Part shown: positions 7,613 to 16,707 of the stretch, piece after piece
Numbering within the stretch: the stretch's first letter is position 1
Layout of the letters: the number at the start of each line of letters is the position of its first letter
Source of the DNA: Mariniphaga sp040772505
GTDB taxonomy: Bacteria; Bacteroidota; Bacteroidia; Bacteroidales; Prolixibacteraceae
NCBI GenBank assembly: GCA_040772505.1
Contig: JAXGYA010000004.1
Span: 124,001-188,000 of the forward strand
Reading direction: 5' to 3'
Length of the DNA stretch: 64,000 nt
The notes under the pieces: model-generated
Databases searched by the model: none
The model's input: the letters and a program-made list of their open reading frames with translations, nothing else
Told to the model about the DNA's origin: nothing
Translations under genes and position numbers: made by a program

Positions 7613-8914
7613 TTAGTCGTCGATAATTTGAAAAGCCATCTGCCGGAATTTCCATCCGGTTTCATCATTGGTTGATCCTTGGGTTTGCTTCATAATGATA
7701 CCGATTATCTGTTCGGCAGGATCGGCAAAATATTGGGTATTAAAATAACCTCCCCAGTCAAATGTTCCCTTGCTGCCTTGCCCTCCCTTGTTTTGTCCCT
7801 CTTCGGTTAACACGGCAAAAGCAAGTCCGTGGTATTTTTCTTCGCCTCCAAACAGATTGCCGCTATGATTTGCCATGATTGTTTTTACCGTGGTTCTGCT
7901 CAGCAACCTGTTGCCATTATACTCCCCGCCGTTGAGATACATTTGCAAAAAAGCGGCGTAATCCTTTGCAGTGCCCGAAAGCCCTCCGCCGCCGGAAAAG
8001 AATGCTTTTGCTCCTTTTATCGGGTAATCTGCATCATAAAAAGTGTTTGGAAATTTTCTCCATTGATTGTTTTCTTTGTATTGAACCGCAACCAGACGGT
8101 TTGCTTTTTCCTGTGGAAAGTAAAATCGCGTGTCATCCATCCCCAGCGGGTCAAAAATACGGGTTTTTAAGAACTCATCAAATGGAACACCTGAAACCAC
8201 TTCAATGAAATACCCCAAAATATCTAATCCTTCGCTGTAGGTATATTTTTCACCGGGATGATGGTGCAGCGGCATTTTTGCCAGTTTTTTTATGTTTTCG
8301 GCAATGGTAATGTTTTCAGTGGTGAAGGCATCAATAATCCCCGCTTTTCCGAAAATCATTCCGAAGCGTTCATCTCCGTCAATTAAGCCATAGCCAACGC
8401 CGGAAGTGTGTGTGAGCAATTGACGGATTGTGATTTCACTCTTGGCAGATACTCCCCTCCATGTGGTATCGCTGTAACTGAACGAAGTCATCACTTTTGG
8501 ATTTTTAAATTCCGGGATATATTTGGAAATGGGATCGTCGAGTCTGAATTTTCCTTCTTCCCAGAGTATCATCACTGCGGTGGATGTAATGGCTTTGCTT
8601 TGCGATGCTATCCGGAATATATCATCGCGTTTGAGTGCTTTATTATTCTCGCTGTCAGCCATTCCATGGGCTTTCCAATAGACAATTTTGCCGTTCCGGG
8701 CAATGAGCGCAACAACGCCCGGCACCTGATTCAACGCAACTGCCTGTTCGAGCATATTGTCAATTCGCGCAAGCCGCGCGGATGAAACACCGGCGCTTTC
8801 AGGAGATGCCTCGGTTAAAACCGGCGATTTTTGCTTGGATTTTGTTTGGGCTTCTGCACTGAAACAGAAAAGAGAGAACAAAAAAAGCAGCAGGGTTAAT
8901 TTTCTTAAATACAT
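7613..8914 (-). CDS. Serine beta-lactamase-like hydrolase (class C / EstB type)
   Basis: Secreted serine hydrolase of the penicillin-binding-protein/beta-lactamase fold. The 433-residue protein has a signal peptide (1-22, ending SAEAQ). The nucleophile motif SxxK appears as ASQSKAITS near residue 100, a Tyr motif is present as YTYSEGLDILG, and a glycine-rich GGGGLSGTAKDYAAF segment precedes the C-terminal HGLAFAV region; this order matches esterase/DD-peptidase relatives of class C enzymes rather than classic resistance lactamases. Substrate is unknown. Its stop codon abuts the deoC remnant, suggesting that the junction arose by rearrangement. Confidence 0.8.
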   Translation of the reverse strand: MYLRKLTLLLFLFSLFCFSAEAQTKSKQKSPVLTEASPESAGVSSARLARIDNMLEQAVALNQVPGVVALIARNGKIVYWKAHGMADSENNKALKRDDIFRIASQSKAITSTAVMILWEEGKFRLDDPISKYIPEFKNPKVMTSFSYSDTTWRGVSAKSEITIRQLLTHTSGVGYGLIDGDERFGMIFGKAGIIDAFTTENITIAENIKKLAKMPLHHHPGEKYTYSEGLDILGYFIEVVSGVPFDEFLKTRIFDPLGMDDTRFYFPQEKANRLVAVQYKENNQWRKFPNTFYDADYPIKGAKAFFSGGGGLSGTAKDYAAFLQMYLNGGEYNGNRLLSRTTVKTIMANHSGNLFGGEEKYHGLAFAVLTEEGQNKGGQGSKGTFDWGGYFNTQYFADPAEQIIGIIMKQTQGSTNDETGWKFRQMAFQIIDD

Positions 8915-9022
8915 ATCTTGATAATTTTAATTGGTTAATATTTTGTGAAAATTGTTTTTCAATTATCCAAGGAAACAGCCACATTGATTTTTCGTGTCAT
9001 AAACTACCAAAAATACAAAAAT

Positions 9023-9056
9023 AAAAAGAGGTTGCTGTTTTTCGCAACCTCTTTTT
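9023..9056 (-). terminator. Terminator downstream of pnp
   Basis: A perfect 13-bp stem (9023-9035 with 9044-9056) and an 8-base loop, followed on the minus strand by a T-rich run. It lies 32 bases beyond the pnp stop codon and separates pnp from the beta-lactamase-like gene. Confidence 0.85.
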
Positions 9057-9087
9057 GCATTAAATATTTTTGAAGTGTTTCGGAATT

Positions 9088-11337
9088 TTACCTGTCGCGG
9101 CGTGGTCTTTGTTGACCTCTTTCGCTTCTGCGGCGGTTGTCATCCCTGTAGCCTCCCTCCCTGCGTGGCGGGCGGTCGCCTCTGGGCGGACGTTCCACAT
9201 AGCCTTCCGGTTTTGGCAGCAATGCCTTGCGCGACAGTTTCAGTTTGCCTGTCTTTTCATCCACACCAATTAACTTCACTTCTATAATGTCGCCTTCCTT
9301 AGTGAAATCTTCAGCAGATTCAACACGTTTCCAGTCCATTTCTGAAACATGCAGCAATCCCTCCTTGCCCGGAATGATTTCTATAAAAGCGCCAAAGGAA
9401 ACAACCGATTTCACTTTGCCTTTATAAATCTCTCCAACTTCAGGCACGGCAATAATTGCTTTTATCCGTTTTTTGGCGGCTTCAACTTCTTCAATTCCGG
9501 CTCCCGAAATTTCAACAATACCCTTGTCGTCAATTTCTTCAATGACAATAATGGTTTCTGTCTCTTCCTGAATTGCCTGAATAATTTTTCCACCCGGTCC
9601 AATCACCGCACCAATCATGTCTTTCGGAATTTCAATAACTTCTATTCTCGGCACATTGGGTTTAAAATCCGCCCTTGGTTCCGGGATAATTTCCAGCATT
9701 TTATTCAGTATGTGCAAACGTCCTTCTTTTGCCTGCATCAGCGCCTGAGACAGTACTTCGTATGGTAGCCCGTCAACCTTGATGTCCATTTGGGCTGCAG
9801 TGATTCCGTTAATGGTTCCTGCCACTTTAAAGTCCATGTCGCCAAGGTGATCTTCATCGCCCAAAATGTCGGAAAGAATGGCATATTTGCCTGACTCCTT
9901 ATCAGTAATAAGCCCCATTGCTATTCCGGAAACCGGACTTTTAATTTTCATTGCAGCGTCCATCAGCGACATTGTGCCGGCACAAACTGTTGCCATGGAA
10001 GATGAACCGTTGGATTCAAGAATGTCGGAAACCACGCGTACTATGTAGGGAAAGTCGGCGGGTATCATACGCTTTAGTGCACGATGTGCCAGGTTGCCGT
10101 GCCCGATTTCACGGCGGCTAAGTCCACGGGGTGTACGTGGTTCGCCAACAGAAAATGGCGGAAAATTGTAGTGAAGCAGAAATTTTTCTTTTCCCTGAAC
10201 CGTAACATTATCAATGATTTTTTCATCCATCTTGGTTCCTAATGTAACGGATGTCAGTGATTGGGTTTCGCCCCGGGTGAATAATGATGAGCCGTGCGCT
10301 CCGGGCAGATAATCGACTTCGCCCCAAATTGTGCGGATTTCGTCGGTTTTCCGACCGTCCAATCTGATTTTTTCATCCAAAATCATCCGGCGCATTGCCT
10401 CTTTTTCCACCTCGTGATAGTAGCGCTTAATCAGTTTTTCATGAAGTTCCAGATCAATTTCTTCGTTTTTGGCATTGGCTTCCTTATACGCTTCAATATA
10501 CTCATCGCGAATGGCATCAAAGCCTGCCAGACGTTCCTGCTTGTCGTGAACATTGCTTTTGGCAAACTGATAGCAGGCATCGTAAAGTTCAGCCTTTACT
10601 TTTGCACGAAGCGCTTCGTCATTGTTTTCGTGGCTGTATTCACGTTTCACAACACCCAGCTCTTTTGCCAGTTCTTCCTGTATGCTACAATGTTTTTTAA
10701 TCTCTTCATGCGCAAACTTAATTGCTTCTAACATCTCCTCTTCTGAAACTTCATTCATTTCACCCTCAACCATCATAATGTTGTCGAAAGAAGCACCAAC
10801 CATAATGTCGAGGTCGGACTCACTCAGCTGGGTATGGGTGGGATTAATAATTAATTGTCCGTTGACACGGGCAACGCGGACTTCAGAAATATGTGTTTCA
10901 AAAGGAACATCGGAGACTGCAATGGCAGCGGAAGCCGCCAATCCTGCAAGTGCATCCGGCAAATCTTCCTTATTTGCTGAAACAAGGGAAATCATCACAG
11001 CCGTTTCGGCGTGATAATCTTCGGGAAAAAGTGGACGCAATGCACGGTCAACCAAGCGGGCTACCAAAATTTCCTCATCGGATGGACGTCCTTCGCGTTT
11101 AAAAAAACCACCGGGGAAACGCCCGGCTGCCGAAAATTTTTCTCGGTAGTCAACTGAAAGCGGCATGAAATCTACATCTTCATTTGCCTCACGTGCTGAA
11201 ACCACAGTGGCCAGCAGCATTGTTTCATCCATGCGTACCACCACCGCCCCGTCTGCCTGCCTGGCAAGTTTGCCGGTTTCTATGGTAATTGACCTGCCAT
11301 CGGCAAGTTCAATTGTTTTTGTTACTGCATTTACCAT
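9088..11337 (-). CDS. pnp: Polyribonucleotide nucleotidyltransferase (PNPase)
   Basis: Phosphorolytic 3'-5' exoribonuclease of RNA decay. The 749-residue protein has two RNase PH domains (the second with FTRGETQSL and SDILGDEDHLGDMDFKVAGT), a KH domain (VIGPGGKIIQAIQEET, about 565-580) and an S1 domain (GEIYKGKVKSVVSFGAFIEI, about 630-690). The tail after residue 705 is rich in Arg, Gly and Pro (RGDRPPRREGGY and similar), a likely disordered RNA-binding extension. It follows rpsO on the same strand, the classical rpsO-pnp order, but each gene has its own terminator. Confidence 0.97.
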   Translation of the reverse strand: MVNAVTKTIELADGRSITIETGKLARQADGAVVVRMDETMLLATVVSAREANEDVDFMPLSVDYREKFSAAGRFPGGFFKREGRPSDEEILVARLVDRALRPLFPEDYHAETAVMISLVSANKEDLPDALAGLAASAAIAVSDVPFETHISEVRVARVNGQLIINPTHTQLSESDLDIMVGASFDNIMMVEGEMNEVSEEEMLEAIKFAHEEIKKHCSIQEELAKELGVVKREYSHENNDEALRAKVKAELYDACYQFAKSNVHDKQERLAGFDAIRDEYIEAYKEANAKNEEIDLELHEKLIKRYYHEVEKEAMRRMILDEKIRLDGRKTDEIRTIWGEVDYLPGAHGSSLFTRGETQSLTSVTLGTKMDEKIIDNVTVQGKEKFLLHYNFPPFSVGEPRTPRGLSRREIGHGNLAHRALKRMIPADFPYIVRVVSDILESNGSSSMATVCAGTMSLMDAAMKIKSPVSGIAMGLITDKESGKYAILSDILGDEDHLGDMDFKVAGTINGITAAQMDIKVDGLPYEVLSQALMQAKEGRLHILNKMLEIIPEPRADFKPNVPRIEVIEIPKDMIGAVIGPGGKIIQAIQEETETIIVIEEIDDKGIVEISGAGIEEVEAAKKRIKAIIAVPEVGEIYKGKVKSVVSFGAFIEIIPGKEGLLHVSEMDWKRVESAEDFTKEGDIIEVKLIGVDEKTGKLKLSRKALLPKPEGYVERPPRGDRPPRREGGYRDDNRRRSERGQQRPRRDR

Positions 11338-11407
11338 AACTTAACTAAAAAATTCAAATGTTTATAAAAAAATAAGGGTGGTGAGGTTTTGTAAAGATAT
11401 AAAAAAA

Positions 11408-11430
11408 AAAGGCAATCAACTATTGCCTTT
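11408..11430 (-). terminator. Terminator downstream of rpsO
   Basis: A 9-bp stem (11408-11416 with 11422-11430) with a 5-base loop, followed on the minus strand by a run of ten or more T residues. It lies 10 bases past the rpsO stop codon and should reduce read-through into pnp. Confidence 0.8.
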
Positions 11431-11439
11431 CAAATAATA

Positions 11440-11709
11440 TTATTTACGCAGGTTCAACTTAACAATAATTGCCCGATAACGCTCAATATCTTTGTTTTTC
11501 AGATAATCGAGCAGTCTTCGCCGCTTTCCTACAAGTTTAATCAGCGCCCTGCGCGTGCTGAAATCTTTTTTGTTGCTTTTCAGGTGATTTGTGAGGTGGT
11601 TGATTCTGTAGGTAAACAAAGCAATCTGTCCCTCAGCGTTGCCGGTATCCTTTTCATTTTTACCGTGCTCAGCAAAAAACTCCTGTTTTTTTTCAGATGT
11701 TAAATACAT
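11440..11709 (-). CDS. rpsO: 30S ribosomal protein S15
   Basis: Primary-binding protein of the 30S platform that contacts 16S rRNA helices 20-22. The 89-residue length is exact for the family. The signature region GNAEGQIALFTYRINHLTNHLK, split here around residues 22-43, and the C-terminal LVGKRRRLLDYLKNKDIERY are the classic S15 motifs. ATG start with the usual short N-terminus. Upstream of pnp on the same strand. Confidence 0.97.
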   Translation of the reverse strand: MYLTSEKKQEFFAEHGKNEKDTGNAEGQIALFTYRINHLTNHLKSNKKDFSTRRALIKLVGKRRRLLDYLKNKDIERYRAIIVKLNLRK

Positions 11710-11941
11710 TTTTAAAAATATTAAATTAAACCATGTTTAAGCCGCAGCATCGCCATCAATAACAACCGCTTAAAATTTATGTGCGCAAAACTAATTAATT
11801 CTTTTACATTTTTATCGAGTAATCTCCCTGACAGCAAAAAAAATAACAGTAAAAAATTAATGTTGCCGACGTTTTGTAGTAAATGTCCATAAACTTTTGC
11901 TGAAAAGGCTTTAATTGGCAATATTTGTAAAAAAAGAGTCC

Positions 11942-11963
11942 AGAAGCTCAGGAGCTTCTTTTT
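11942..11963 (+). terminator. Hairpin plus T-tract in the leader of the deoxyhypusine-synthase-like gene
   Basis: A 7-bp stem (11942-11948 with 11953-11959), a 4-base loop, then five T residues; this is the form of an intrinsic terminator reading rightward. No gene ends upstream on this strand (rpsO runs the other way), so it may act as a leader attenuator or be fortuitous. The 296-base gap 11710-12005 is otherwise AT-rich with no convincing gene. Confidence 0.4.
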
Positions 11964-12005
11964 ACCCGTAATGAACTTTTTAAACAATAAATTATCGATT
12001 TAAAA

Positions 12006-12977
12006 ATGAATTCAAATTCCATTTCCCGTTTTATGAAAGAGCATTACCGGCATTTCAATGCTGCTGTCACGGTTGATGCTGCCGAAAGCTACAAAAGCCT
12101 GGTTGAAAGTGGAGGCAAAATGATGATAACACTTGCCGGAGCCATGAGCACAGCCGAATTGGGCAAGTCTCTGGCTGAAATGATAAGAGAGGATAAGGTG
12201 CACATCATCACTTGCACCGGTGCTAATCTTGAGGAGGATGTTTTCAATCTGATTGCCCACAACCATTATGTAAAGATACCTCATTACCGCGACCTTTCGC
12301 CGCAAGATGAGCAGGAGCTGTATGAAAAAGGGCTGAGCCGTGTAACTGATACCTGCATTCCGGAAGATTTGGCATTTCGTAAAATTGAGAATAAAATACT
12401 GAAGCTCTGGGAAAGAGCAAAAGTCGAAAAGAAACGCTTTTTCCCCCATGAATTTATCTATGAGCTCTTGTTGTCCGGTGAACTTGAAGGTGAATACCAG
12501 ATTGACCCCAAGGATTCATGGTTGCTTGCAGCTGCCCAAAAAAACCTGCCGATTATTGTTCCCGGCTGGGAAGACAGCACATTGGGCAATGTTTTTACTG
12601 CTGCCGTAATCCGCGGAGATATTGACGTGAGCATTCTCAAAACCGGGATTGAATATATGGTTTACCTTGTTGACTGGTATCGGAGCAATTCGGAAGCCGG
12701 AGTGGGGTTTTTCCAGATTGGCGGAGGGATAGCGGGGGATTTCCCGATTTGCGTTGTGCCGCTGATGATACTTGATTTGGATTGGAAAGAGACTCCATTT
12801 TGGAATTACTTTTGCCAGATCAGTGATTCGACAACAAGCTACGGCTCCTATTCCGGCGCTGCACCCAACGAAAAAATCACATGGGGGAAACTCTCACCGG
12901 ATACCCCGCGGTTTATCATTGAATCGGATGCAACAATTGTTGCACCGCTGATTTTTGCGTACGTGCTGGGCTGGTAA
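12006..12977 (+). CDS. Deoxyhypusine synthase-like protein
   Basis: Member of the deoxyhypusine synthase fold, which in eukaryotes and archaea transfers an aminobutyl group from spermidine to eIF5A. The 323-residue protein shows GGKMMITLAGAMSTAELG near the NAD-binding N-terminal part, a middle PGWEDSTLGN motif, FQIGGGIAGDF, and the C-terminal GSYSGAAPNEKITWGKL, in which Lys295 corresponds to the catalytic lysine of the human enzyme. Bacteria have no eIF5A, so the substrate must differ; bacterial relatives are suspected in polyamine (homospermidine-type) chemistry. Single gene, convergent with dapA. Fold assignment is firm, reaction is not. Confidence 0.85.
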   Translation: MNSNSISRFMKEHYRHFNAAVTVDAAESYKSLVESGGKMMITLAGAMSTAELGKSLAEMIREDKVHIITCTGANLEEDVFNLIAHNHYVKIPHYRDLSPQDEQELYEKGLSRVTDTCIPEDLAFRKIENKILKLWERAKVEKKRFFPHEFIYELLLSGELEGEYQIDPKDSWLLAAAQKNLPIIVPGWEDSTLGNVFTAAVIRGDIDVSILKTGIEYMVYLVDWYRSNSEAGVGFFQIGGGIAGDFPICVVPLMILDLDWKETPFWNYFCQISDSTTSYGSYSGAAPNEKITWGKLSPDTPRFIIESDATIVAPLIFAYVLGW

Positions 12978-13033
12978 AGTGTCAGAAAAACTGAAGCGGG
13001 ACCGGCGGATGCATTTTTTTATTCGGCAGCAAA

Positions 13034-13912
13034 CTATTTTAATTTCAGGTAAGCTGCTTTTATTTCGTTATATAAAGCATCACTGATTCTGTAGAGTGGT
13101 GCGCGCAATTCTTGCCGGATGATTCCCTGAATATGCAGCAGCGCCTTGACCCCTTCAGGATTTCCCTCTTTAAAAAGAAGCTTGAACAGATCGATTAATT
13201 CAGTGTGCAGTTCACCCGCTTCGGAAAACTTCCCGTCAAGGGCAAAGTGAACAAGTTTGCTGAGTTTCCCCGGCAGGGCATTGGCAATAACTGAAATAAC
13301 GCCAATTCCTCCGATAGCGATTAAGGGTAATGCCATCACATCATCACCGGAAATGACCGAAAAATGGGCAGGTGAATATTTTTTTATGCGTGTAGCCTGA
13401 GCCACAATCCCTGAAGCTTCCTTGACGGCAACAATTTTGGGAGAAGCTTCGGCAAGGCGTATAACCGTGTCGGATTCCAGATTCACTCCCGTGCGTGAAG
13501 GAACATTGTATAAAATAATCGGTACAGGACTGACTTTTGCAATGGACAGATAGTGGTGGAACATCCCTTCCTGCGAGGGTCTGTTATAATATGGTGTAAC
13601 TACAAGCAATCCGCTCACTCCATTAAAATCATACTTATCAATCTGCTCAATGATTTTTTGAGTATTGTTGCCTCCCATTCCAACCACAACGGGAAGACCT
13701 TTGGAGTTTTGCTTTATAAAACTGACAATCTCTTTTTGCTCATTTTCACTTAGAGTAGGCGTTTCGGAAGTTGTTCCGAGCGCTACCAAATAGTCCATTC
13801 CGCCTTCAATCTGATTTTTCAGAATCTGACCTAACGCATCAAAGTCTATCGAATTGTTTTCTGTAAATGGTGTTACCAAAGCCACGCCTGCACCTGTAAA
13901 TGGATGGTTCAT
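13034..13912 (-). CDS. dapA: 4-hydroxy-tetrahydrodipicolinate synthase
   Basis: Condenses pyruvate with aspartate semialdehyde, the branch step to diaminopimelate and lysine. The 292-residue TIM barrel has the GTTSETPTLS motif (Thr47-Thr48), Tyr135 in ILYNVPSRTG and the Schiff-base Lys164 in VAVKEASG, all correctly spaced. It follows the DUF6913 gene by 7 bases and ligA upstream on the same strand, a gene order seen in other Bacteroidota. Convergent with the deoxyhypusine-synthase-like gene. Confidence 0.95.
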   Translation of the reverse strand: MNHPFTGAGVALVTPFTENNSIDFDALGQILKNQIEGGMDYLVALGTTSETPTLSENEQKEIVSFIKQNSKGLPVVVGMGGNNTQKIIEQIDKYDFNGVSGLLVVTPYYNRPSQEGMFHHYLSIAKVSPVPIILYNVPSRTGVNLESDTVIRLAEASPKIVAVKEASGIVAQATRIKKYSPAHFSVISGDDVMALPLIAIGGIGVISVIANALPGKLSKLVHFALDGKFSEAGELHTELIDLFKLLFKEGNPEGVKALLHIQGIIRQELRAPLYRISDALYNEIKAAYLKLK

Positions 13913-13919
13913 GTTTTAT

Positions 13920-14429
13920 TTATGTTTGAAAAAACTGTCCAAGATAAAAAATTTGTTGTCTGGCAAGATACATTGAGTCAGGTTCTTTCTGAATGTTAAT
14001 ATTTAGGTCAAAAAAGTTGCTTTCATCAGGCGACCATCCCAACTTGAAATGTGCTTTGCTTAGTGCTGTAATGTAGTCTGACAGAAATGTTTGGCTTAAA
14101 ATAATATTAAAAAGCAGGTCGAATTTAGTATTTATGAATTCATCTGCCGAGCCGGGTTTCGGGAAACCGAGCCAGTTCAGGTCATTGGAGGTTATAACGT
14201 TATTTGCAGCTTCAGCTTGCTGGTTTTTGTCAAGAATACACAAATTTCTGAAGATGATTTTCCCGTCTGAAAAATGATTGCGAAGAAACCGCAAGGCTTC
14301 AGCATCTGCAGGCTTCCAGAGAACTCCTATCTTTTTGACAGAATCTTTCTGCGGAATTATCACACGCCGGTCACTCTGTGATACTTTTTTGCGAAGCTTG
14401 TGGTAAGCCAATTTTTCCAGTAAATGCAT
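13920..14429 (-). CDS. DUF6913-like conserved protein between ligA and dapA
   Basis: A protein of about 169 residues without signal or membrane segments. It carries a basic N-terminus (HLLEKLAYHKLRKKVSQ), a central IGVLWKPADAEALRFLRNHF, then SNDLNWLGFPKPGSADEFINTKFD and a C-terminal FNIILSQTFLSDYITALSKAHFKLGW. This layout resembles the uncharacterised Bacteroidota family DUF6913; function unknown. An upstream TTG at 14465 immediately follows the ligA stop and would add 12 residues; the ATG at 14429 is preferred but not proven. Tightly linked to ligA and dapA. Confidence 0.65.
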   Translation of the reverse strand: MHLLEKLAYHKLRKKVSQSDRRVIIPQKDSVKKIGVLWKPADAEALRFLRNHFSDGKIIFRNLCILDKNQQAEAANNVITSNDLNWLGFPKPGSADEFINTKFDLLFNIILSQTFLSDYITALSKAHFKLGWSPDESNFFDLNINIQKEPDSMYLARQQIFYLGQFFQT

Positions 14430-14465
14430 AGACAAATTATTCTCAAAAATTGATTTAATAAACAA

Positions 14466-16475
14466 TTAATCCTGAATCATCTTCAAAAAGTCACCTTCGG
14501 AAATTACAGGAACCCCAAGGCTGTTTGCCCTTTCCAGTTTGCTCGGACCCATATTTTCACCTGCAAGCACATAGCTTGTGTTTTTGGAAATTGATCCGGT
14601 GTTCTTGCCGCCGTTTTGTTCAATTAGTTTTTTCAGTTCATCACGCGAAAATTTCTGAAATGTTCCCGAAATCACAATATTCAATCCAGCAAGTTTTTCT
14701 GTGCGGTTTGTCAGTTGTTCTTCGCTCAGGTGAAACTGAACTCCTTGTTTTTCCAGAAAATCGATTATTTTCAGGTGTTCGTCATTTGAAAAATAATCCA
14801 CAACACTATCGGCAATGCGATCGCCAATCTCATCAATTTTAATCAAGTCCTCTTTTGTCTTTTCAATGAGATTTTGGATCGAAATCACCTCTTTAGCCAA
14901 TTTTTTTGCAACCGTTTCACCCACAAAACGAATTCCCAAAGCGTAAAGTGCACGTTCGAAAGGCACGTTTTTTGACGCTTCCAGCCCATCGAGGATGCGC
15001 TGTGCCGACTTTTCTCCCATCCGCTCCAGTCCTGCTAATTGTTCTTTTTTCAACCGGTAAAGATCGGCAACACTTTTCACCAGTCCCCGGTTGAAGAGCA
15101 GATCAATGGTTTCCTGCCCCAATCCGTCGATATCCATTGCTTTCCGGCTGACAAAATGTTCAATTTTTCCCTTAATCTGGGGCGGGCAATTATCTTCGTT
15201 CGGGCAATAGTGTGCTGCTTCGCCTTCGTTTCTGATTAGTCCGGCGCCACATTCCGGGCAATGTTCAATAAAGGTTACGGGTTGTGCTGCCGGGTCCCTT
15301 TTTTGAATATCCACTCCGGTAATTTTCGGGATGATTTCACCTCCTTTTTCCACAAAAACGGTGTCGTTCAGATGCAGGTCGAGATTTTGAATTATATCTG
15401 CATTGTGCAATGATGCCCGCTTTACGATTGTCCCGGCAATTAGCACCGGTTCAAGGTTTGCAACGGGTGTTACGGCTCCGGTGCGACCAACCTGAAAAGA
15501 TACCGACTGCAAAATTGTGGATGCACTTTCTGCTTTGAATTTATACGCAACCGACCAGCGTGGAGATTTGGCTGTGTAGCCCAGCTCTTCCTGCTGTGCC
15601 AGGGAGTTTACCTTTATCACCACGCCGTCGGTGGCAAAGGGTATTTTGTGGCGTTCTGCATCCCATTTGCGCAGATAGCTGAAAACTTCATCGAGATTGT
15701 GGCATAACTCTATGGCGTCTGAAACTTTGAAACCCCACTCTTTTGCTTTTTTCAGGTTTCCAAAATGAGTGTCAGCCGGCAGGTTATCCCCCATGAGCAC
15801 ATAAAAATAGGCATCGAGCCTGCGTGATGCCACAACGGAAGGGTTTTGCAACTTTAGTGTTCCTGCCGAAGCGTTACGGGGGTTGGCAAACAGTGGTTCA
15901 CCGGCTTCTTCGCGCTGTTTGTTCAGTTCCTCAAAAACGTGAAAAGGCATCACAATTTCACCGCGGATTTCAAAAGCTTCCGGAAAATTGTTGCCTCTCA
16001 ACAAAAGCGGAATTGACCGTATAGTGCGCACGTTGACAGTTACATCATCGCCTCTCTCTCCGTCGCCGCGTGTGACAGCGCGTATTAATCTTCCATTTTC
16101 ATAGAGCAGGCTGATGGATGAACCGTCGAATTTCAGCTCACATACATATTCTAAACTTGTACCGGCAAGTTTTTTTATGCGGTTGTCGAAATCAACAATT
16201 TCACCTTCGGAATAGGCATTACTGAGCGACAACATGGGATAACGGTGTTCTACCTGTTCAAACGCCTTGCTGATATCGCTGCCCACCCGCCGGGTGGGTG
16301 AGTCGGGATCTGAAAATTGCGGAAATGCAGCTTCCAGTTTTTCCAACTCGCGCAACTTCATGTCGAAGTCATAGTCGCTGATTTCAGGCTGCGCCAACAC
16401 ATAGTATCTGTAATTGTGTTCGTCTATCTCTTTGCGCAATCCGGCAATTTTCCGATAGGCTTCTTTTCGCTCCAT
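14466..16475 (-). CDS. ligA: NAD+-dependent DNA ligase
   Basis: Seals nicks in replication and repair using NAD+. The 669-residue protein has the Ia domain (HNYRYYVLAQPEISDYDFD), adenylation motif CELKFDGSS with Lys115 as the AMP-linked residue, the OB fold, a four-Cys zinc finger (CPECGAGL and HYCPNEDNCPPQ), helix-hairpin-helix repeats, and a C-terminal BRCT domain (LAGLNIVISGTFQKFSRDELK). Length and order are standard. First gene of the ligA-DUF6913-dapA block. Confidence 0.97.
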   Translation of the reverse strand: MERKEAYRKIAGLRKEIDEHNYRYYVLAQPEISDYDFDMKLRELEKLEAAFPQFSDPDSPTRRVGSDISKAFEQVEHRYPMLSLSNAYSEGEIVDFDNRIKKLAGTSLEYVCELKFDGSSISLLYENGRLIRAVTRGDGERGDDVTVNVRTIRSIPLLLRGNNFPEAFEIRGEIVMPFHVFEELNKQREEAGEPLFANPRNASAGTLKLQNPSVVASRRLDAYFYVLMGDNLPADTHFGNLKKAKEWGFKVSDAIELCHNLDEVFSYLRKWDAERHKIPFATDGVVIKVNSLAQQEELGYTAKSPRWSVAYKFKAESASTILQSVSFQVGRTGAVTPVANLEPVLIAGTIVKRASLHNADIIQNLDLHLNDTVFVEKGGEIIPKITGVDIQKRDPAAQPVTFIEHCPECGAGLIRNEGEAAHYCPNEDNCPPQIKGKIEHFVSRKAMDIDGLGQETIDLLFNRGLVKSVADLYRLKKEQLAGLERMGEKSAQRILDGLEASKNVPFERALYALGIRFVGETVAKKLAKEVISIQNLIEKTKEDLIKIDEIGDRIADSVVDYFSNDEHLKIIDFLEKQGVQFHLSEEQLTNRTEKLAGLNIVISGTFQKFSRDELKKLIEQNGGKNTGSISKNTSYVLAGENMGPSKLERANSLGVPVISEGDFLKMIQD

Positions 16476-16663
16476 TTGTGAGTTTTTTATATTTTACCCG
16501 TAAAAATTCAGCTAAAAATAAGCAAGATTTTTTATACCCGTTAAACAATTTTGTACTGAATTACTTTTTATAAGGGAAATACAAGAATGGATAATTATGA
16601 GTGATGAGGGGTCAATAAGGTTTGATAAGGTTTTTTGCTTACTTTGCATGAAAGGTCTTGACA

Positions 16664-16689
16664 CTTGATACTAACAGTCTTGATACTAA
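16664..16689 (+). repeat. Two 11-base direct repeats upstream of the thioredoxin-like gene
   Basis: The sequence CTTGATACTAA occurs at 16664-16674 and again at 16679-16689, 15 bases apart, with a third partial copy (CTTGACAC) just before. They lie 19-44 bases upstream of the ATG at 16708. They could be a regulator-binding array or simple tandem duplication. Confidence 0.5.
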
Positions 16690-16707
16690 AATATTAAAAA
16701 TTATAAA

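Noticed and set aside
7829..8208. Plus-strand frames inside the beta-lactamase-like gene
   Set aside because: Antisense shadows; no domain and the minus-strand gene is intact.
11721..11987. Leftward 88-codon frame in the rpsO/deoxyhypusine-synthase-like gap
   Set aside because: Composition is that of AT-rich noncoding DNA (long Leu/Phe runs), it covers the hairpin, and no family is visible.
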